Shown here one piece after another: positions 33,899 to 43,759 of a DNA stretch of 64,000 nt; positions within the stretch are counted from its first letter, which is position 1; every line of letters begins with the position of its first letter. Made by a program: the position numbers and the translations under genes. The stretch is from Flavobacterium hibernum (GTDB lineage: Bacteria > Bacteroidota > Bacteroidia > Flavobacteriales > Flavobacteriaceae): assembly GCF_000832125.1 (NCBI RefSeq), contig NZ_JPRK01000003.1:186001-250000 (forward strand), written 5' to 3'. The notes under the pieces are model-generated. The model was not told the origin of the DNA. It worked only from the letters and a program-made list of their open reading frames with translations, and did no database searches.

Positions 33899-36739
33899 TT
33901 ATTCGTTTTCAGGATTATCATCATCTTCCATAGGTTCATTTTCAAAATCAGCTTTCGTAGTTGCCATATAAGAAACTTTAACCTCATCGTTAATTTTTGG
34001 AAAATGAAGACTATAACCAATTACAGGTATACCAAAATCAATATTTGAAGTTCCTCTTTCGTCAAGAGCATAAATTAACAAAAGACCTTTTTTTTCTTTA
34101 GATCGTTGAAGCTTAATTTGTTCATTTGTTTTTAACTCTTGTATTGATAAGTCAACCTGTCTATCTTTCAAATCATCTATTTGATTTTTTGAGATTAAAT
34201 AATTCTCGCTAGATCGTGATATACCCTTTTGATTTCTAATATTACATCCCAATTCAATTACTTCATTTTTATACGTTAATTTATATAAATTCACTTTCTC
34301 ATTCGGTTTTCTACCATCTTTCGAGGCTGTTCCATTCCAGTCTATAAAAACATTTTCATCGGTATTTGATACTATACATATATTCCAATTAGAAATGCTA
34401 TTATTTTTATTTTGCTCTATTATATAATCCGTTAAAGTTCCATTTTTTATGTTTGGTTGGTCAATCTTAAAATTGTTTAAAAAATCACATATTATTTCAA
34501 TTTTTTGATCTCTATAAAGTAAATATTTTATCTTTTCTTTTTTCTTAATTCTGTCAATTTCTGATGGAAATCCAATTTCAGTAATTAAATCTTCATATAC
34601 TTTAAAATTATTTTTGATTGCATATTCGGATTTAAGTAATTGATATGTTTGTGGATTTGAACCAGAAAATGAAATAGTTATGTTTTGGGCCCAATATAAT
34701 TTTGCAACACTTGTTATTGTCATTAACCCATGATGATTTCGAACCTTTAGTTTAAAATCTTTAGGTTTTTGATGAGTTGCTGTCATTTCATCAAAATCAT
34801 TTCTCATTTCTTCTGTGGCCATAGTAATGTGATTAAACCACTCGTAAATTTGTTCTGTTGTATAAAGTCTGCATAAGTCTACATAACCCGGTCTATAACC
34901 GAACCATCTCCCCATTTGCATTAAAGAATCATACATTTTTGTGGTTCTTAAATAATAACTAATTGAAAGACCTTCTAAAGTAATTCCTCTAGCGAGTCTA
35001 CTACCGCCAACTGCAATTACTGACAAACCATTTTCATACCTGCCATAATCAATCTCTTCTATATTATGGTATTCTAAGTTAGTGGTAGATCTTGTTCCAT
35101 GAACAGACCTCACATCAATTTTAGACACAGCACTTTTTAATTCTGTAATAACATCTTCCCAAAGATGATTTTTTATTCTTACATCAGTATAGTCTAGATT
35201 CTCTAATGTAGTTATAGTGGTTGGTTCGAAATCATTTTCAAATAGTTCTTTTAATTCCTGAATAAATTTCGAATCATTACTTTCTATTTTATTTTTAAAT
35301 TCTCTGATTTTTTCATTTACTAATAATGCAACTCGATCAATCCATTTTACATATAAAGCAACGTGAACTAACATTGAATTATGCTTTTTATCATGACCTC
35401 TTAATCTTCTTATTGTACATGTCAGAATAAATGACTTAATCGCTAGCTCCAAACTTTCCGGTAAGTATTCCGGCAGATCATCTTTGTTATTTTTGTTTAT
35501 TATTTTAAAAAAAGGAGGGTCATAATCATCAATTTTTCTAAATACATCAAGAGACTCATTAATTTCTCCTGTTATGGGATCTTCCAACCCAAAAACCTTT
35601 GCAGCTCCGATATAGTTTTTTGCAGCTTTAATATTTATTATAAAATCCCGAGGAAATAAATCATCACCAATTAAATATTCTTTCCCTTTTACTACTGTTT
35701 TTAATTCATAATTATATTCCTGAGAAATAAATAAGTTAGCATATGGAGTTGCAGTATATCCAATAAATGTATTTTGATCAAAAACATTTAATAAAGTTCG
35801 AATCAATTTGTTTATTGTCTTTACTTCATTGATATCTTTTGTAGTATTAACAGAAGCTGCATCTGCTTCATCATCGATTATTAATACTGGCACATCAAAT
35901 AATTTTGGATGACCGTCAATTGTTTTAATTTTTTCATTTTTAGAAAACCAATCAATTAGATTTTCCAAAATTCCTTTGTTTTTTTTGACAACAAAAACTA
36001 CTGGATTTTTTCCAATTGGGATATTTAACCTATTGGCAATTGCCTGATTAAAATCTCCTTCATCTCCAGTCTTATAATAAGATGAGGATAAAGAATAAAT
36101 ATCTGTATCCACTTTATATTTACCTGCTCCGATAATTTTTGTTTCTCCATTGTTATTTATGAAAGCAGAACTACTTCTTCCAATATAACCCTCATCAATT
36201 CTTTCTTGGGTTTGTCTTCTTAAGGAGCTTATTGTGCCTGCAATAACTATAATTACTTTATATCCTGCATCAGTTGCTTTATTTATTAGTCCAACATAGT
36301 TTGATGTTTTACCTGATTGAACGTGCCCAACAACCATCCCTCTTCTATCCCATGAACCTTTATTATTTGGATTGACGCATTTGTCTAGAATTTTTTCTGT
36401 AAAATCGTCTAAATCATTAACTGGAAAAGACGGATCTTTTTCAGCCATATAGGATTTGTATCTATGCCATAATTCCCAATTAATATTTGTTTTGTTTTCT
36501 TTCACCCAGGGCTCAATATCTTCTGACAACATTGTTATTGACCCTTTACCAATACTGAAATCCGCCATTAATATTTCAAATAGCTCATCTTTATCAATTG
36601 GCTGTGTTGGGTCAATGTTAATTATACTAACCTTTTCAATAATTAGTTTAATTATTTCTGGAGTTAATTCCCCTTTGCTTTTCTCATGATTAAGTAAGGT
36701 ATGCGAGATAGCCCTTGCAGAATGCTTTATATCGTTCAT
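33899..36739 (-). CDS. Z1-domain helicase-like ATPase
   Basis: 946 residues. Walker A is GHVQSGKT at 138-145, preceded by RRGMVV. Walker B is VLIIDDEADAAS near 285. The Z1 signatures are GYTATPYANLFI and SRLARGITLEGLSISYYLR with MYDSLMQMGRWFGYRPGYVD, equivalent to helicase motifs V and VI. Z1 proteins (PF10593) are superfamily 2-like ATPases associated with MORC-type and methyltransferase-linked restriction loci. It presumably translocates on or remodels DNA for the nuclease encoded next. It overlaps the MORC-like gene by 4 bp. Confidence 0.88.
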   Translation of the reverse strand: MNDIKHSARAISHTLLNHEKSKGELTPEIIKLIIEKVSIINIDPTQPIDKDELFEILMADFSIGKGSITMLSEDIEPWVKENKTNINWELWHRYKSYMAEKDPSFPVNDLDDFTEKILDKCVNPNNKGSWDRRGMVVGHVQSGKTSNYVGLINKATDAGYKVIIVIAGTISSLRRQTQERIDEGYIGRSSSAFINNNGETKIIGAGKYKVDTDIYSLSSSYYKTGDEGDFNQAIANRLNIPIGKNPVVFVVKKNKGILENLIDWFSKNEKIKTIDGHPKLFDVPVLIIDDEADAASVNTTKDINEVKTINKLIRTLLNVFDQNTFIGYTATPYANLFISQEYNYELKTVVKGKEYLIGDDLFPRDFIINIKAAKNYIGAAKVFGLEDPITGEINESLDVFRKIDDYDPPFFKIINKNNKDDLPEYLPESLELAIKSFILTCTIRRLRGHDKKHNSMLVHVALYVKWIDRVALLVNEKIREFKNKIESNDSKFIQELKELFENDFEPTTITTLENLDYTDVRIKNHLWEDVITELKSAVSKIDVRSVHGTRSTTNLEYHNIEEIDYGRYENGLSVIAVGGSRLARGITLEGLSISYYLRTTKMYDSLMQMGRWFGYRPGYVDLCRLYTTEQIYEWFNHITMATEEMRNDFDEMTATHQKPKDFKLKVRNHHGLMTITSVAKLYWAQNITISFSGSNPQTYQLLKSEYAIKNNFKVYEDLITEIGFPSEIDRIKKKEKIKYLLYRDQKIEIICDFLNNFKIDQPNIKNGTLTDYIIEQNKNNSISNWNICIVSNTDENVFIDWNGTASKDGRKPNEKVNLYKLTYKNEVIELGCNIRNQKGISRSSENYLISKNQIDDLKDRQVDLSIQELKTNEQIKLQRSKEKKGLLLIYALDERGTSNIDFGIPVIGYSLHFPKINDEVKVSYMATTKADFENEPMEDDDNPENE

Positions 36740-38205
36740 TTTAAATGATCATTGATTAATGGAAAAAGATTAAATGGGGTTGAATTCATTATTTGTTGTC
36801 TTGATAAAGATTCAGGTATTCCTTGAGATTTATAAATTTCAAATAATTCAACTGCTAATTTTATTAAATCATCACTAGGCGTTTCTATCATTTTTTCTAA
36901 TTCATGAAATGATGGGTCTTCATTTTGATTGTATAAAATCAGCTCTAATGGAATGTTTTCTTCTAGTAACTTTATAGCTTTTGAAAATAGTTTATTAGTA
37001 CTATCTGTTTGAAGGAGCTGCTTTATTATAGGATGCTTTTTGTTTATTTTATATTTTTTAATTCCCTCTCGGTTTGTTTCGTCTTTCCATAAACTTTCAA
37101 ATGAAGTATTTCTAATATCATTAGTAATTGTGTTTGGACCTCGCCAATTGTAAATCCTAGCAGATTTCATAACTGCTATCTTTGCTATTCTTCCTAATTC
37201 CCTTCTAATTTCAATTGGTGGAGTTGCGGTAGATTTTTTTATGTCTAAATTCCAATCAAAATCATTTGCATTAGGAAAGTTGACCGCAATTCTTGCCAAT
37301 TTTGAATATTCACGTTTCTTTTCAATTCCTAACCAATCTCCTGAAACTAATAGTCGATCTCCTCTGTACACATAAAATCCTTGTTGTTGATACCAGCCTA
37401 ATGGACCACCTGATTTTTCATAATCTTCAATACTTATTTTTGACATATGAGGCAATATGAAATACGTAACTTCAACATTATTAATAAGTAATTCTGTTTG
37501 TCCCATTTCCGGTTTGGGATTTAAATTTAAAAGAAAGGGATTCCAAGGAGCAATTTCATAAGTGTTTGAATAAATTTTTATTTTTTTATTTTCTATGAAT
37601 TTATGAAATACAAGACCAAGGTGTTCTTTAACAGTAATCATTTCCTGATAAAAAGCATTTTTCACCGACTCATTTTCTTCTTTTGCATTTCCTACAATTC
37701 GATCTAAACATTCCCAAATTATAAGTGTACCACTTACTAATTCATCAATTTTTTTTAAATAAGTATCATCTGAAATATAATCCAATAATATCCATTCTTC
37801 TTCTTGGTTTATAAAATCAATATCCCAGCATCTTTTTATTGTATTGAATCCTTCTTTTTTAGTAACAACTGTTAATCTTTTGCATTGGGAAAACGAAGCC
37901 GTTTTCAATCCCATTCCAAATCTACCCAAGTCTTTTTCATCTCTCAAATCTTCAGGGTCTTTGCTTCCTGGAGTCATTGCAATAATTAACTCTTCTAAAT
38001 TCATTCCTTTACCATTATCAAGTATGGAAATGAATGAATCTTTCCCTTTCCACAAATAATCTATAGTTATTAGGCTTGAAGATGCAGAAATACTATTGTC
38101 AAGTATATCTGCTATAGCAGTGGATAAATTGTAACCAAAACTTCTATAAGAATTGATAGTGGATTTTGGATTAGGCTTAGCGTTTTCGGCTTTGTATTGG
38201 TGCAT
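36736..38205 (-). CDS. MORC/Hsp90-like GHKL ATPase
   Basis: 489 residues. An N-terminal GHKL ATPase carries all Bergerat motifs: AIADILDNSI with Asn37, ISILDNGKGM with Asp63, and DLGRFGMGLKTASFSQCKRL. This pattern (DxGxGM and GRFGMGLKTA) is that of prokaryotic MORC-like ATPases linked to restriction loci. A transducer-like domain follows with WYQQQGFYVYRGDRLLVSGD and LARIAVNFPNANDFDWNLDI. It is probably an ATP-operated clamp on DNA. It lies between the receiver gene (39 bp gap) and Z1 (4-bp overlap). Confidence 0.85.
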   Translation of the reverse strand: MHQYKAENAKPNPKSTINSYRSFGYNLSTAIADILDNSISASSSLITIDYLWKGKDSFISILDNGKGMNLEELIIAMTPGSKDPEDLRDEKDLGRFGMGLKTASFSQCKRLTVVTKKEGFNTIKRCWDIDFINQEEEWILLDYISDDTYLKKIDELVSGTLIIWECLDRIVGNAKEENESVKNAFYQEMITVKEHLGLVFHKFIENKKIKIYSNTYEIAPWNPFLLNLNPKPEMGQTELLINNVEVTYFILPHMSKISIEDYEKSGGPLGWYQQQGFYVYRGDRLLVSGDWLGIEKKREYSKLARIAVNFPNANDFDWNLDIKKSTATPPIEIRRELGRIAKIAVMKSARIYNWRGPNTITNDIRNTSFESLWKDETNREGIKKYKINKKHPIIKQLLQTDSTNKLFSKAIKLLEENIPLELILYNQNEDPSFHELEKMIETPSDDLIKLAVELFEIYKSQGIPESLSRQQIMNSTPFNLFPLINDHLK

Positions 38206-38244
38206 AGTACTTAAAATTATCTTTTAATTCAATATTTTAATTAC

Positions 38245-39528
38245 TTATAAAAATAAAATACCTTGTCTACTAATGTGTCTTGCCAATTTTGATTGAATTT
38301 CTGATAATATCTGTTGTCGCAACCTGAAAATAGGCTTTATATTATCATTTGGTTGAATATCATCAGTGAAGAAATGTCTAAAGTCAATTACAAGAAAATA
38401 TGAAATATTGTTATATTGAAAGTCAGGTGAAAAAAATAAAGCTTCAGATTTATCATCTAAGTTCATTCTGAATTTTGTTTTTATTAAAATACCTCTAATT
38501 AACCTATCTGTTTTTTGTTTTTGTTGAACAAAATCACAAAGGGGAGTAACATTTACAATTACATTTAATAAATTTTCTCTGAGTTCATTATTGAATGCTT
38601 CTAAATTTATTGGTTTAATTTTTTGAATAGTTAATTCATCAACTACATTTATCGTTTCTTTAATTTCGTATAGAACAACACCAGAATATTTTAAATTATC
38701 AGTGTCTTCAGAGCATAGTAATTTTTTATTTAATTCCGGAACAATATCTTTATTAATAATTTCAGATTCTAATGACTGTGAATTTTGGATATTATTTAAA
38801 TTTACATTATACTCTAAAGTATCTAAAAAAATAGAGCTCATTGCGTGAAAACAACTATTTATTTTTTTACTTGGGGAAGATGAATCAAAATGTTTTCCAG
38901 CATAACTTTTTCCTAGCTTATTAAAAATGTAATTTGCTTCTTGTTCCCATGGGTTTATTGAATTGGGAAAACTAAAAATTTCTTCGAGTGTATTATCTGC
39001 AGATATGTGTATTAAATTTTCCCAATGTAATAAATATGAAAAAGCAGGTTTCTCATTTAATAAACCATCAATTTTTCCAAACAGTTGATTTATGGATTGT
39101 TCTTGCTCTTCTGTTGGTGATCCATCTCCATTAAAATAATTTAATTTGCTTTCTTCTAAATAACCTATTGGTTTTCTATCTTTTAAATCAGTATCAAAAA
39201 TATCATTTATTAAATGTTTATGATTTTCATGTCTACTCCAATAAACTATTACAAATGGAAAATTTACTGGAGATATAACTCTCTGTAAGACAGGTACTAA
39301 TTTTGCTTTTAAGACTTTGTCTTCGTGCTCTCTATCATCAATTAAATTTATATCTAGAAAAACAACTCTAATGTCATTACAAAAATCTTCTTTTGAAGGT
39401 AAATATTTTAATTCACCAGAATAATATGTGAAAGGATATTGTTTACTTGACAAAACGTCCATAAGAGGTTTTGCTTGAATTATGTTATCGTCTATAATTG
39501 CTATTCTACCGTTTATTGGAAAACTCAT
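38245..39528 (-). CDS. Response-regulator-receiver protein with unknown output
   Basis: 427 residues. The N-terminal receiver has acidic Asp13/Asp14 (AIIDDN), phospho-acceptor Asp59 in VVFLDINLIDD, and a likely conserved Lys near KDRKPIGYLEESK. The remaining ~280 residues have no HTH or other familiar output domain; a long internal region has CDFVQQKQKTDRLIRGILIK. It is transcribed 6 bp after the kinase-like gene, so it is its obvious partner. The absence of a DNA-binding domain suggests protein-protein signalling within the complex rather than transcription control. Confidence 0.75.
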   Translation of the reverse strand: MSFPINGRIAIIDDNIIQAKPLMDVLSSKQYPFTYYSGELKYLPSKEDFCNDIRVVFLDINLIDDREHEDKVLKAKLVPVLQRVISPVNFPFVIVYWSRHENHKHLINDIFDTDLKDRKPIGYLEESKLNYFNGDGSPTEEQEQSINQLFGKIDGLLNEKPAFSYLLHWENLIHISADNTLEEIFSFPNSINPWEQEANYIFNKLGKSYAGKHFDSSSPSKKINSCFHAMSSIFLDTLEYNVNLNNIQNSQSLESEIINKDIVPELNKKLLCSEDTDNLKYSGVVLYEIKETINVVDELTIQKIKPINLEAFNNELRENLLNVIVNVTPLCDFVQQKQKTDRLIRGILIKTKFRMNLDDKSEALFFSPDFQYNNISYFLVIDFRHFFTDDIQPNDNIKPIFRLRQQILSEIQSKLARHISRQGILFL

Positions 39529-39534
39529 ATGTGG

Positions 39535-41670
39535 TTATTTTTTTAAGGCAAAAACTATTGTTGCTCCATTTTTAAATTCATCTGGCACTTCAAAATCACC
39601 CACATTAGGGAAGATTAACTTACCTTTTTGCGCTAACATTATTTCATTAGAAATATGTAAACCTAATCCTATACCATTAGGTTTTGCTGAGACAAAAGGT
39701 TCTACAATATCTTCTGTTGGGATTAAAAATCCTGTTCCATTATCAGTAAAAACTAAATTTAAATAATTCTCTTCCTCAATAATATTTATGAATATTGATT
39801 TTATTAGACTTGGTTTGGCATCATTTGCTTTATCTAACCAATAAATAGAATTATCAATGACATTCATTAAGCTGCCTATCAACAGATTTTTGGCAATCTT
39901 AACTTTAGTTCCGCCATTGTAATTTTTATATTCTTTTATTATTTTTATTTTATGTGCTGCTAATCTATATTCAGTATTAAATAGAGCCTGATCAATAATT
40001 TCAATAATATTCTCGTTATTTTGATTTGATTTTCTAATGATTTCTGCATAGCCATCTATTAAAGAAGACAAGTGTTTAACAAGTTTTAATACTCTGTCAG
40101 AAGCATTTTCCGCTGTCAATACCTTCATTACTTCCCCGATAATTTTATCAACTTCATGGACAACAATACTCATACTTAAACCAGCTCCCGCTGCCTTGAG
40201 TAGATTTTCGTTAACTCTTTTATAATCTGCTTCAATCTTATCTAAAAATTTTACAATTTCTTTCTTAACACTTTCATCTTTTACATTATTTTCAACATAG
40301 TCTTGTGCATCGGCCAATAGACTCATAACTGGTGCTGATTTAGGTGTCGGACCATAAATCTCTTTCAATTTTCTTTTATCACCGATTCTTAATATTTCTA
40401 CGCAGTCAAAAATATGAAGTATGGAATTTTTAAAAGCTTTATAAGCATCGTTCTCAATAAAACCTTCTCGATTTGTTTTTTCAATCAAATCTTTACTATC
40501 TTTTCTATTAATAAATACTGCTCCTAAAATTAAATTATTACTAATTGATTTAGTTGGAGAATTAAATCTTCTATAATCTAAACCAAGCCAGTCATTTTCT
40601 GGCTCTCCATAATCATAAACTCTTAAACCATCTCTAAATACACTAACTCCTCCAGCATTCTTCATATATTTCCTAAAACCAGTCTTATCTGAAACACCTA
40701 AACTCAAAATATATGAATCCAGATCAAATACATAACCTTCGAATGTTATCTCTCCTATACTAAAGTCATCTAAAGAAAAACCGATTTCTTTATTTTTTTC
40801 ATTAATGTATTTCAAGTTTTTGAATGATTTTACTAACTTGTCGTCTAATCCTACTTCCTTTAATTCCAACTTTGGCATTGAAGCCCAAGGTGTAAATTCA
40901 TATTTAAAACTTGAAATTTCATTACCCTTCATTGAAGCTTTGAAATGGTATAATGACAACTCTTTTACCTCTTCCCATTTTAACAGACCGTCAAACCAAT
41001 CAGGTCTATTAAGAATATCAAACTCAGGCTTAAAAGAATCTTTTGTTTCAAAAGGAGAAATTAAAGATGTTATTGCTCTTTTGATTTCACGAGCAACACC
41101 TCTTTCCCATGTTTTATGAAGATTACTTATTGTTAATTGTGTTCCTGTTTTCCCATTAGTAAAGTAAAGGGGGATATCTCTTTCAAATATTTTAATTGGA
41201 ACATCTTCCAAGTATTTATATTCGTTAAAGGTCGACCAATCAATTTTAACATATACCTCCTTAGAATTCTCAGCTTTTGTAACTAACTCAATAATATTAC
41301 CAAGCTTATGAACTCCAAATCTTCCTATACCTTTTTCCCCAATAGGTAACCTCTTATATTTAGGTGAAACTTCATTGTTCTCAATTTTCTTAGTTTTGAA
41401 ATCACTACCAGGTTCCAGCCAAACATTTTCAACAATATCTATAGGCATACCATAGCCATCATCTTCAATAATAATTGTACCATTGCTATTATCATCTGGA
41501 ATATCCATTAAAACATTTACAACATTAGCGTCTGCATCATAAGCATTCTTGACTAATTCAATTAAAGCGATACTTTCGTTTTTAATTAATTGATCTCCCA
41601 GTTGCAATAAAAGTCTTGCTCTGGGTTTAAATTTTGCATTAATGAATGTTCCTTCAATTTTATTAGTCAT
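39535..41670 (-). CDS. Double GHKL protein: Hsp90-like N-terminus plus histidine-kinase core
   Basis: 711 residues. An N-terminal GHKL ATPase has ALIELVKNAYDADAN with Asn42, IEDDGYGMP, and GEKGIGRFGVHKLG. The C-terminal part is kinase-like: SMSIVVHEVDKIIGEVMKVL as possible phospho-acceptor helix (His-Glu), MNVIDNSIYWLD as N-box, FTDNGTGFL as G1 and GIGLGLHISNEIM as G2. Two separate ATP-binding modules in one chain are uncommon. It is followed after 6 bp by the receiver gene. No transmembrane segment is present, so it senses a cytoplasmic cue, perhaps from phage DNA or its own complex. Confidence 0.82.
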   Translation of the reverse strand: MTNKIEGTFINAKFKPRARLLLQLGDQLIKNESIALIELVKNAYDADANVVNVLMDIPDDNSNGTIIIEDDGYGMPIDIVENVWLEPGSDFKTKKIENNEVSPKYKRLPIGEKGIGRFGVHKLGNIIELVTKAENSKEVYVKIDWSTFNEYKYLEDVPIKIFERDIPLYFTNGKTGTQLTISNLHKTWERGVAREIKRAITSLISPFETKDSFKPEFDILNRPDWFDGLLKWEEVKELSLYHFKASMKGNEISSFKYEFTPWASMPKLELKEVGLDDKLVKSFKNLKYINEKNKEIGFSLDDFSIGEITFEGYVFDLDSYILSLGVSDKTGFRKYMKNAGGVSVFRDGLRVYDYGEPENDWLGLDYRRFNSPTKSISNNLILGAVFINRKDSKDLIEKTNREGFIENDAYKAFKNSILHIFDCVEILRIGDKRKLKEIYGPTPKSAPVMSLLADAQDYVENNVKDESVKKEIVKFLDKIEADYKRVNENLLKAAGAGLSMSIVVHEVDKIIGEVMKVLTAENASDRVLKLVKHLSSLIDGYAEIIRKSNQNNENIIEIIDQALFNTEYRLAAHKIKIIKEYKNYNGGTKVKIAKNLLIGSLMNVIDNSIYWLDKANDAKPSLIKSIFINIIEEENYLNLVFTDNGTGFLIPTEDIVEPFVSAKPNGIGLGLHISNEIMLAQKGKLIFPNVGDFEVPDEFKNGATIVFALKK

Positions 41671-41715
41671 ATTTTTTTAATATTCAAGTTATGGATATCT
41701 TTCTTTTATAAAGTT

Positions 41716-43365
41716 TTATTTTTCCAGAATATGTGGATCCTTTTGTATATTGGTAATTCCTTCTTTAATATTATATTTTATAAATACATTATTGACTATT
41801 TCAGCAATTTGATAAGCCAAATAAGGAGGAACTGCATTTCCAACTTGATGATATTGTGCCGTTCTTGGCCCGCAAAACAGGTAGTTATCTGGAAATGTTT
41901 GTATTCTGGCAGCCTCTCTAACTGTTAGACTTCTGCACTGATCAGGATCATAATGAATAAAATAATGTCCATCTTTTGAAATATGACTTGTTACTGTTGT
42001 AGCAGCACAATCAGGCATTTGAACCCTAAATCTATCTGCAAATTTTCCACTTAATGCACTAACGTGATCAGGCATTAGTTCAGTACTATGAACTTCATAA
42101 TCTCGAAGTCTTGGAAATCGCTTAAATTTTTCGGCATATAAACTACCAAATAAATAGCGTTTTAAATCTTCAACTAAATGTGTTCTTGTTTCATGATTAC
42201 TTACTCCTTTTAAATTTTCATCAGAATACCATTCTAATAATGGATTATCCTTTGACGGTGTTTTGTATTCAATGTATTCTGACCCTAAGCCATAAGAGGA
42301 GACCTTCACTTCTTTGAAAGGTAATTTTGATTCAAATCCTTTCCACGAAAGTATCTCGCGTTTTATATCGTTGATTTTCTGTTCCCAATTCAGATCTGAA
42401 TCTATCTCATTTTTATATATTCTTTTCTTTGTTCCATTGACAGTTTCACTTGATATTATGGATCTTCCTAACCCACTTCTTACCTTAGGAAGATCACCAA
42501 TAACACTCTTTAGGTCAGTTTCTTTTAAGCCTTCGTTCAAAATCGAAGGTAATACATCAACATCTTCTCGAATACCTAGTAAAATTACTCTATGTCTTTT
42601 TTGTGGTATTTTGAATTTTTCAGATTGAATTAAGTAATCTCTATCGTCCTTGTATAGAGGATGACCTAAATTATCAATACGCTCTGGCTTACTTGAGAGT
42701 GAATATATTTTGTACTTTGGAGAATTCGTATCTTTAAAAACTGACGAAGGGTCGCGAAGATCATTTAAAATCCAGTCAAATACTTTTTCTCCGTTAACAT
42801 TTGCAGATAAAAGTCCTTTTACATTTTCCATTACAAAAACTGTCGGGTGATGAACTGCTATAATTCTTAAATATTCTTTGTAGAGATAAACACGATGATC
42901 TTCGTCATCTATTCCTCCAACTCTTGATCTTCCAACCAAAGAAAAGGCCTGACAAGGAGGCCCACCAATTAAAAGCCAGTCTTTTTGCCCGTTCAAGGAC
43001 TCTTTAATTCTTTTATCTATTTTTGAGGATGGAAAATTATCGCTCCCTAATTCAGCTAGCCAAGCTTCTTTTTTTGCCTCGAATGATTCCTTAGGGAATT
43101 TTTCATATAAGTCTAAAATTAAGCTTTCTCTTTTAAGTAGTTTTTTTTCTTTTAAAACCTGATAATACTCATTTGGTACTTTTCCTTTTTCGAATTTTCT
43201 AAAAAAACTTCTTAATTCTAAAGTTTTGTGTGCATTAGCATCCTTTTCAATTGAAAGTTTTATATCAAAAACCCTTATTTTATTGCTAAAAACAGAAGAA
43301 AATCCTTCCCCTAGACCTCCCGGTCCGGCAAATAAATCAATTATAGGAATTTTATTATCTATCAT
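41716..43365 (-). CDS. DNA (cytosine-5) methyltransferase
   Basis: 549 residues from the ATG at 43365 (MIDNKIPIIDLFAGPGGLGE). A 20-residue upstream extension to 43425 is unlikely because it overlaps operator-like dyads. Motif I is LFAGPGGLGEGF at 11-22, motif IV is GGPPCQAF with catalytic Cys138, and motif VI is ENVKGLL. Motif VIII is QKRHRVIL and motif X is YHQVGNAVPPYLA. It protects host DNA by methylating cytosine in an unknown sequence. It heads the tightly packed locus; the kinase-like gene follows after 45 bp. Confidence 0.92.
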   Translation of the reverse strand: MIDNKIPIIDLFAGPGGLGEGFSSVFSNKIRVFDIKLSIEKDANAHKTLELRSFFRKFEKGKVPNEYYQVLKEKKLLKRESLILDLYEKFPKESFEAKKEAWLAELGSDNFPSSKIDKRIKESLNGQKDWLLIGGPPCQAFSLVGRSRVGGIDDEDHRVYLYKEYLRIIAVHHPTVFVMENVKGLLSANVNGEKVFDWILNDLRDPSSVFKDTNSPKYKIYSLSSKPERIDNLGHPLYKDDRDYLIQSEKFKIPQKRHRVILLGIREDVDVLPSILNEGLKETDLKSVIGDLPKVRSGLGRSIISSETVNGTKKRIYKNEIDSDLNWEQKINDIKREILSWKGFESKLPFKEVKVSSYGLGSEYIEYKTPSKDNPLLEWYSDENLKGVSNHETRTHLVEDLKRYLFGSLYAEKFKRFPRLRDYEVHSTELMPDHVSALSGKFADRFRVQMPDCAATTVTSHISKDGHYFIHYDPDQCRSLTVREAARIQTFPDNYLFCGPRTAQYHQVGNAVPPYLAYQIAEIVNNVFIKYNIKEGITNIQKDPHILEK

Positions 43366-43371
43366 AATTAG

Positions 43372-43381
43372 TTCACGTGAA
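43372..43381. promoter_or_regulatory. TTCACGTGAA palindrome upstream of methyltransferase
   Basis: A perfect 10-bp palindrome 6 bp upstream of the methyltransferase start. Its half-site is shared with the GTGAAA/TTTCAC dyad at 43417, so both may bind the XRE protein encoded just upstream. Confidence 0.4.
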
Positions 43382-43416
43382 AGTGAGTTTTTTTTAACCG
43401 TAAGGTTTAGAAAAAA

Positions 43417-43436
43417 GTGAAACACACTATTTTCAC
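43417..43436. promoter_or_regulatory. GTGAAA-N8-TTTCAC dyad
   Basis: An inverted repeat of the GTGAA half-site in the 130-bp gap between the XRE gene and the methyltransferase gene. Controller proteins of restriction-modification systems bind paired dyads of this sort. Confidence 0.4.
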
Positions 43437-43495
43437 CTTGTAAATGGAATTTTATTTGTATTTCAGACTAAATATTAAAGTAAAATTAAATCTGA

Positions 43496-43756
43496 TCATT
43501 TTCTATTAGTAAGTATAGAGATGTTGAAATCTAAAAACCATGAGAATTTAGAAAGATAATCTATACTGAAATTAAATTTACCATTTTCAATTTTAGATAT
43601 AGTAGTTCTGCTCACATTCATAATGTCAGCTAATTGTTCTTGATTATATCCTTTTTTTTCACGGATTTCACGAATAGTTTCCCCTATCTTTAAGCGACAA
43701 TCATGGAGATGTATTTCCATATTGTTATCTAACTCTTTAGCACTTCTATTGATCAT
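43496..43756 (-). CDS. XRE-family regulator, possible controller protein
   Basis: 86 residues. The core HTH is KIGETIREIREKKGYNQEQL followed by ADIMNVSRTTISKIENGKFN (about 22-61) and FSIDYLSKFSWFLDFNISIL. It is a single-domain DNA-binding protein of the Cro/CI type. It lies upstream of the methyltransferase on the same strand, 3 bp after the 80-residue gene. This is the position of a C protein in many restriction-modification loci. Repeated GTGAA half-sites downstream are candidate targets. Confidence 0.82.
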   Translation of the reverse strand: MINRSAKELDNNMEIHLHDCRLKIGETIREIREKKGYNQEQLADIMNVSRTTISKIENGKFNFSIDYLSKFSWFLDFNISILTNRK

Positions 43757-43759
43757 TTA

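Noticed and set aside
43366..43425. Upstream start of the methyltransferase at 43425
   Set aside because: The extra 20 residues are unlike other C5 methyltransferase N-termini and would cover the GTGAA operator-like sites; motif I follows directly after the ATG at 43365.
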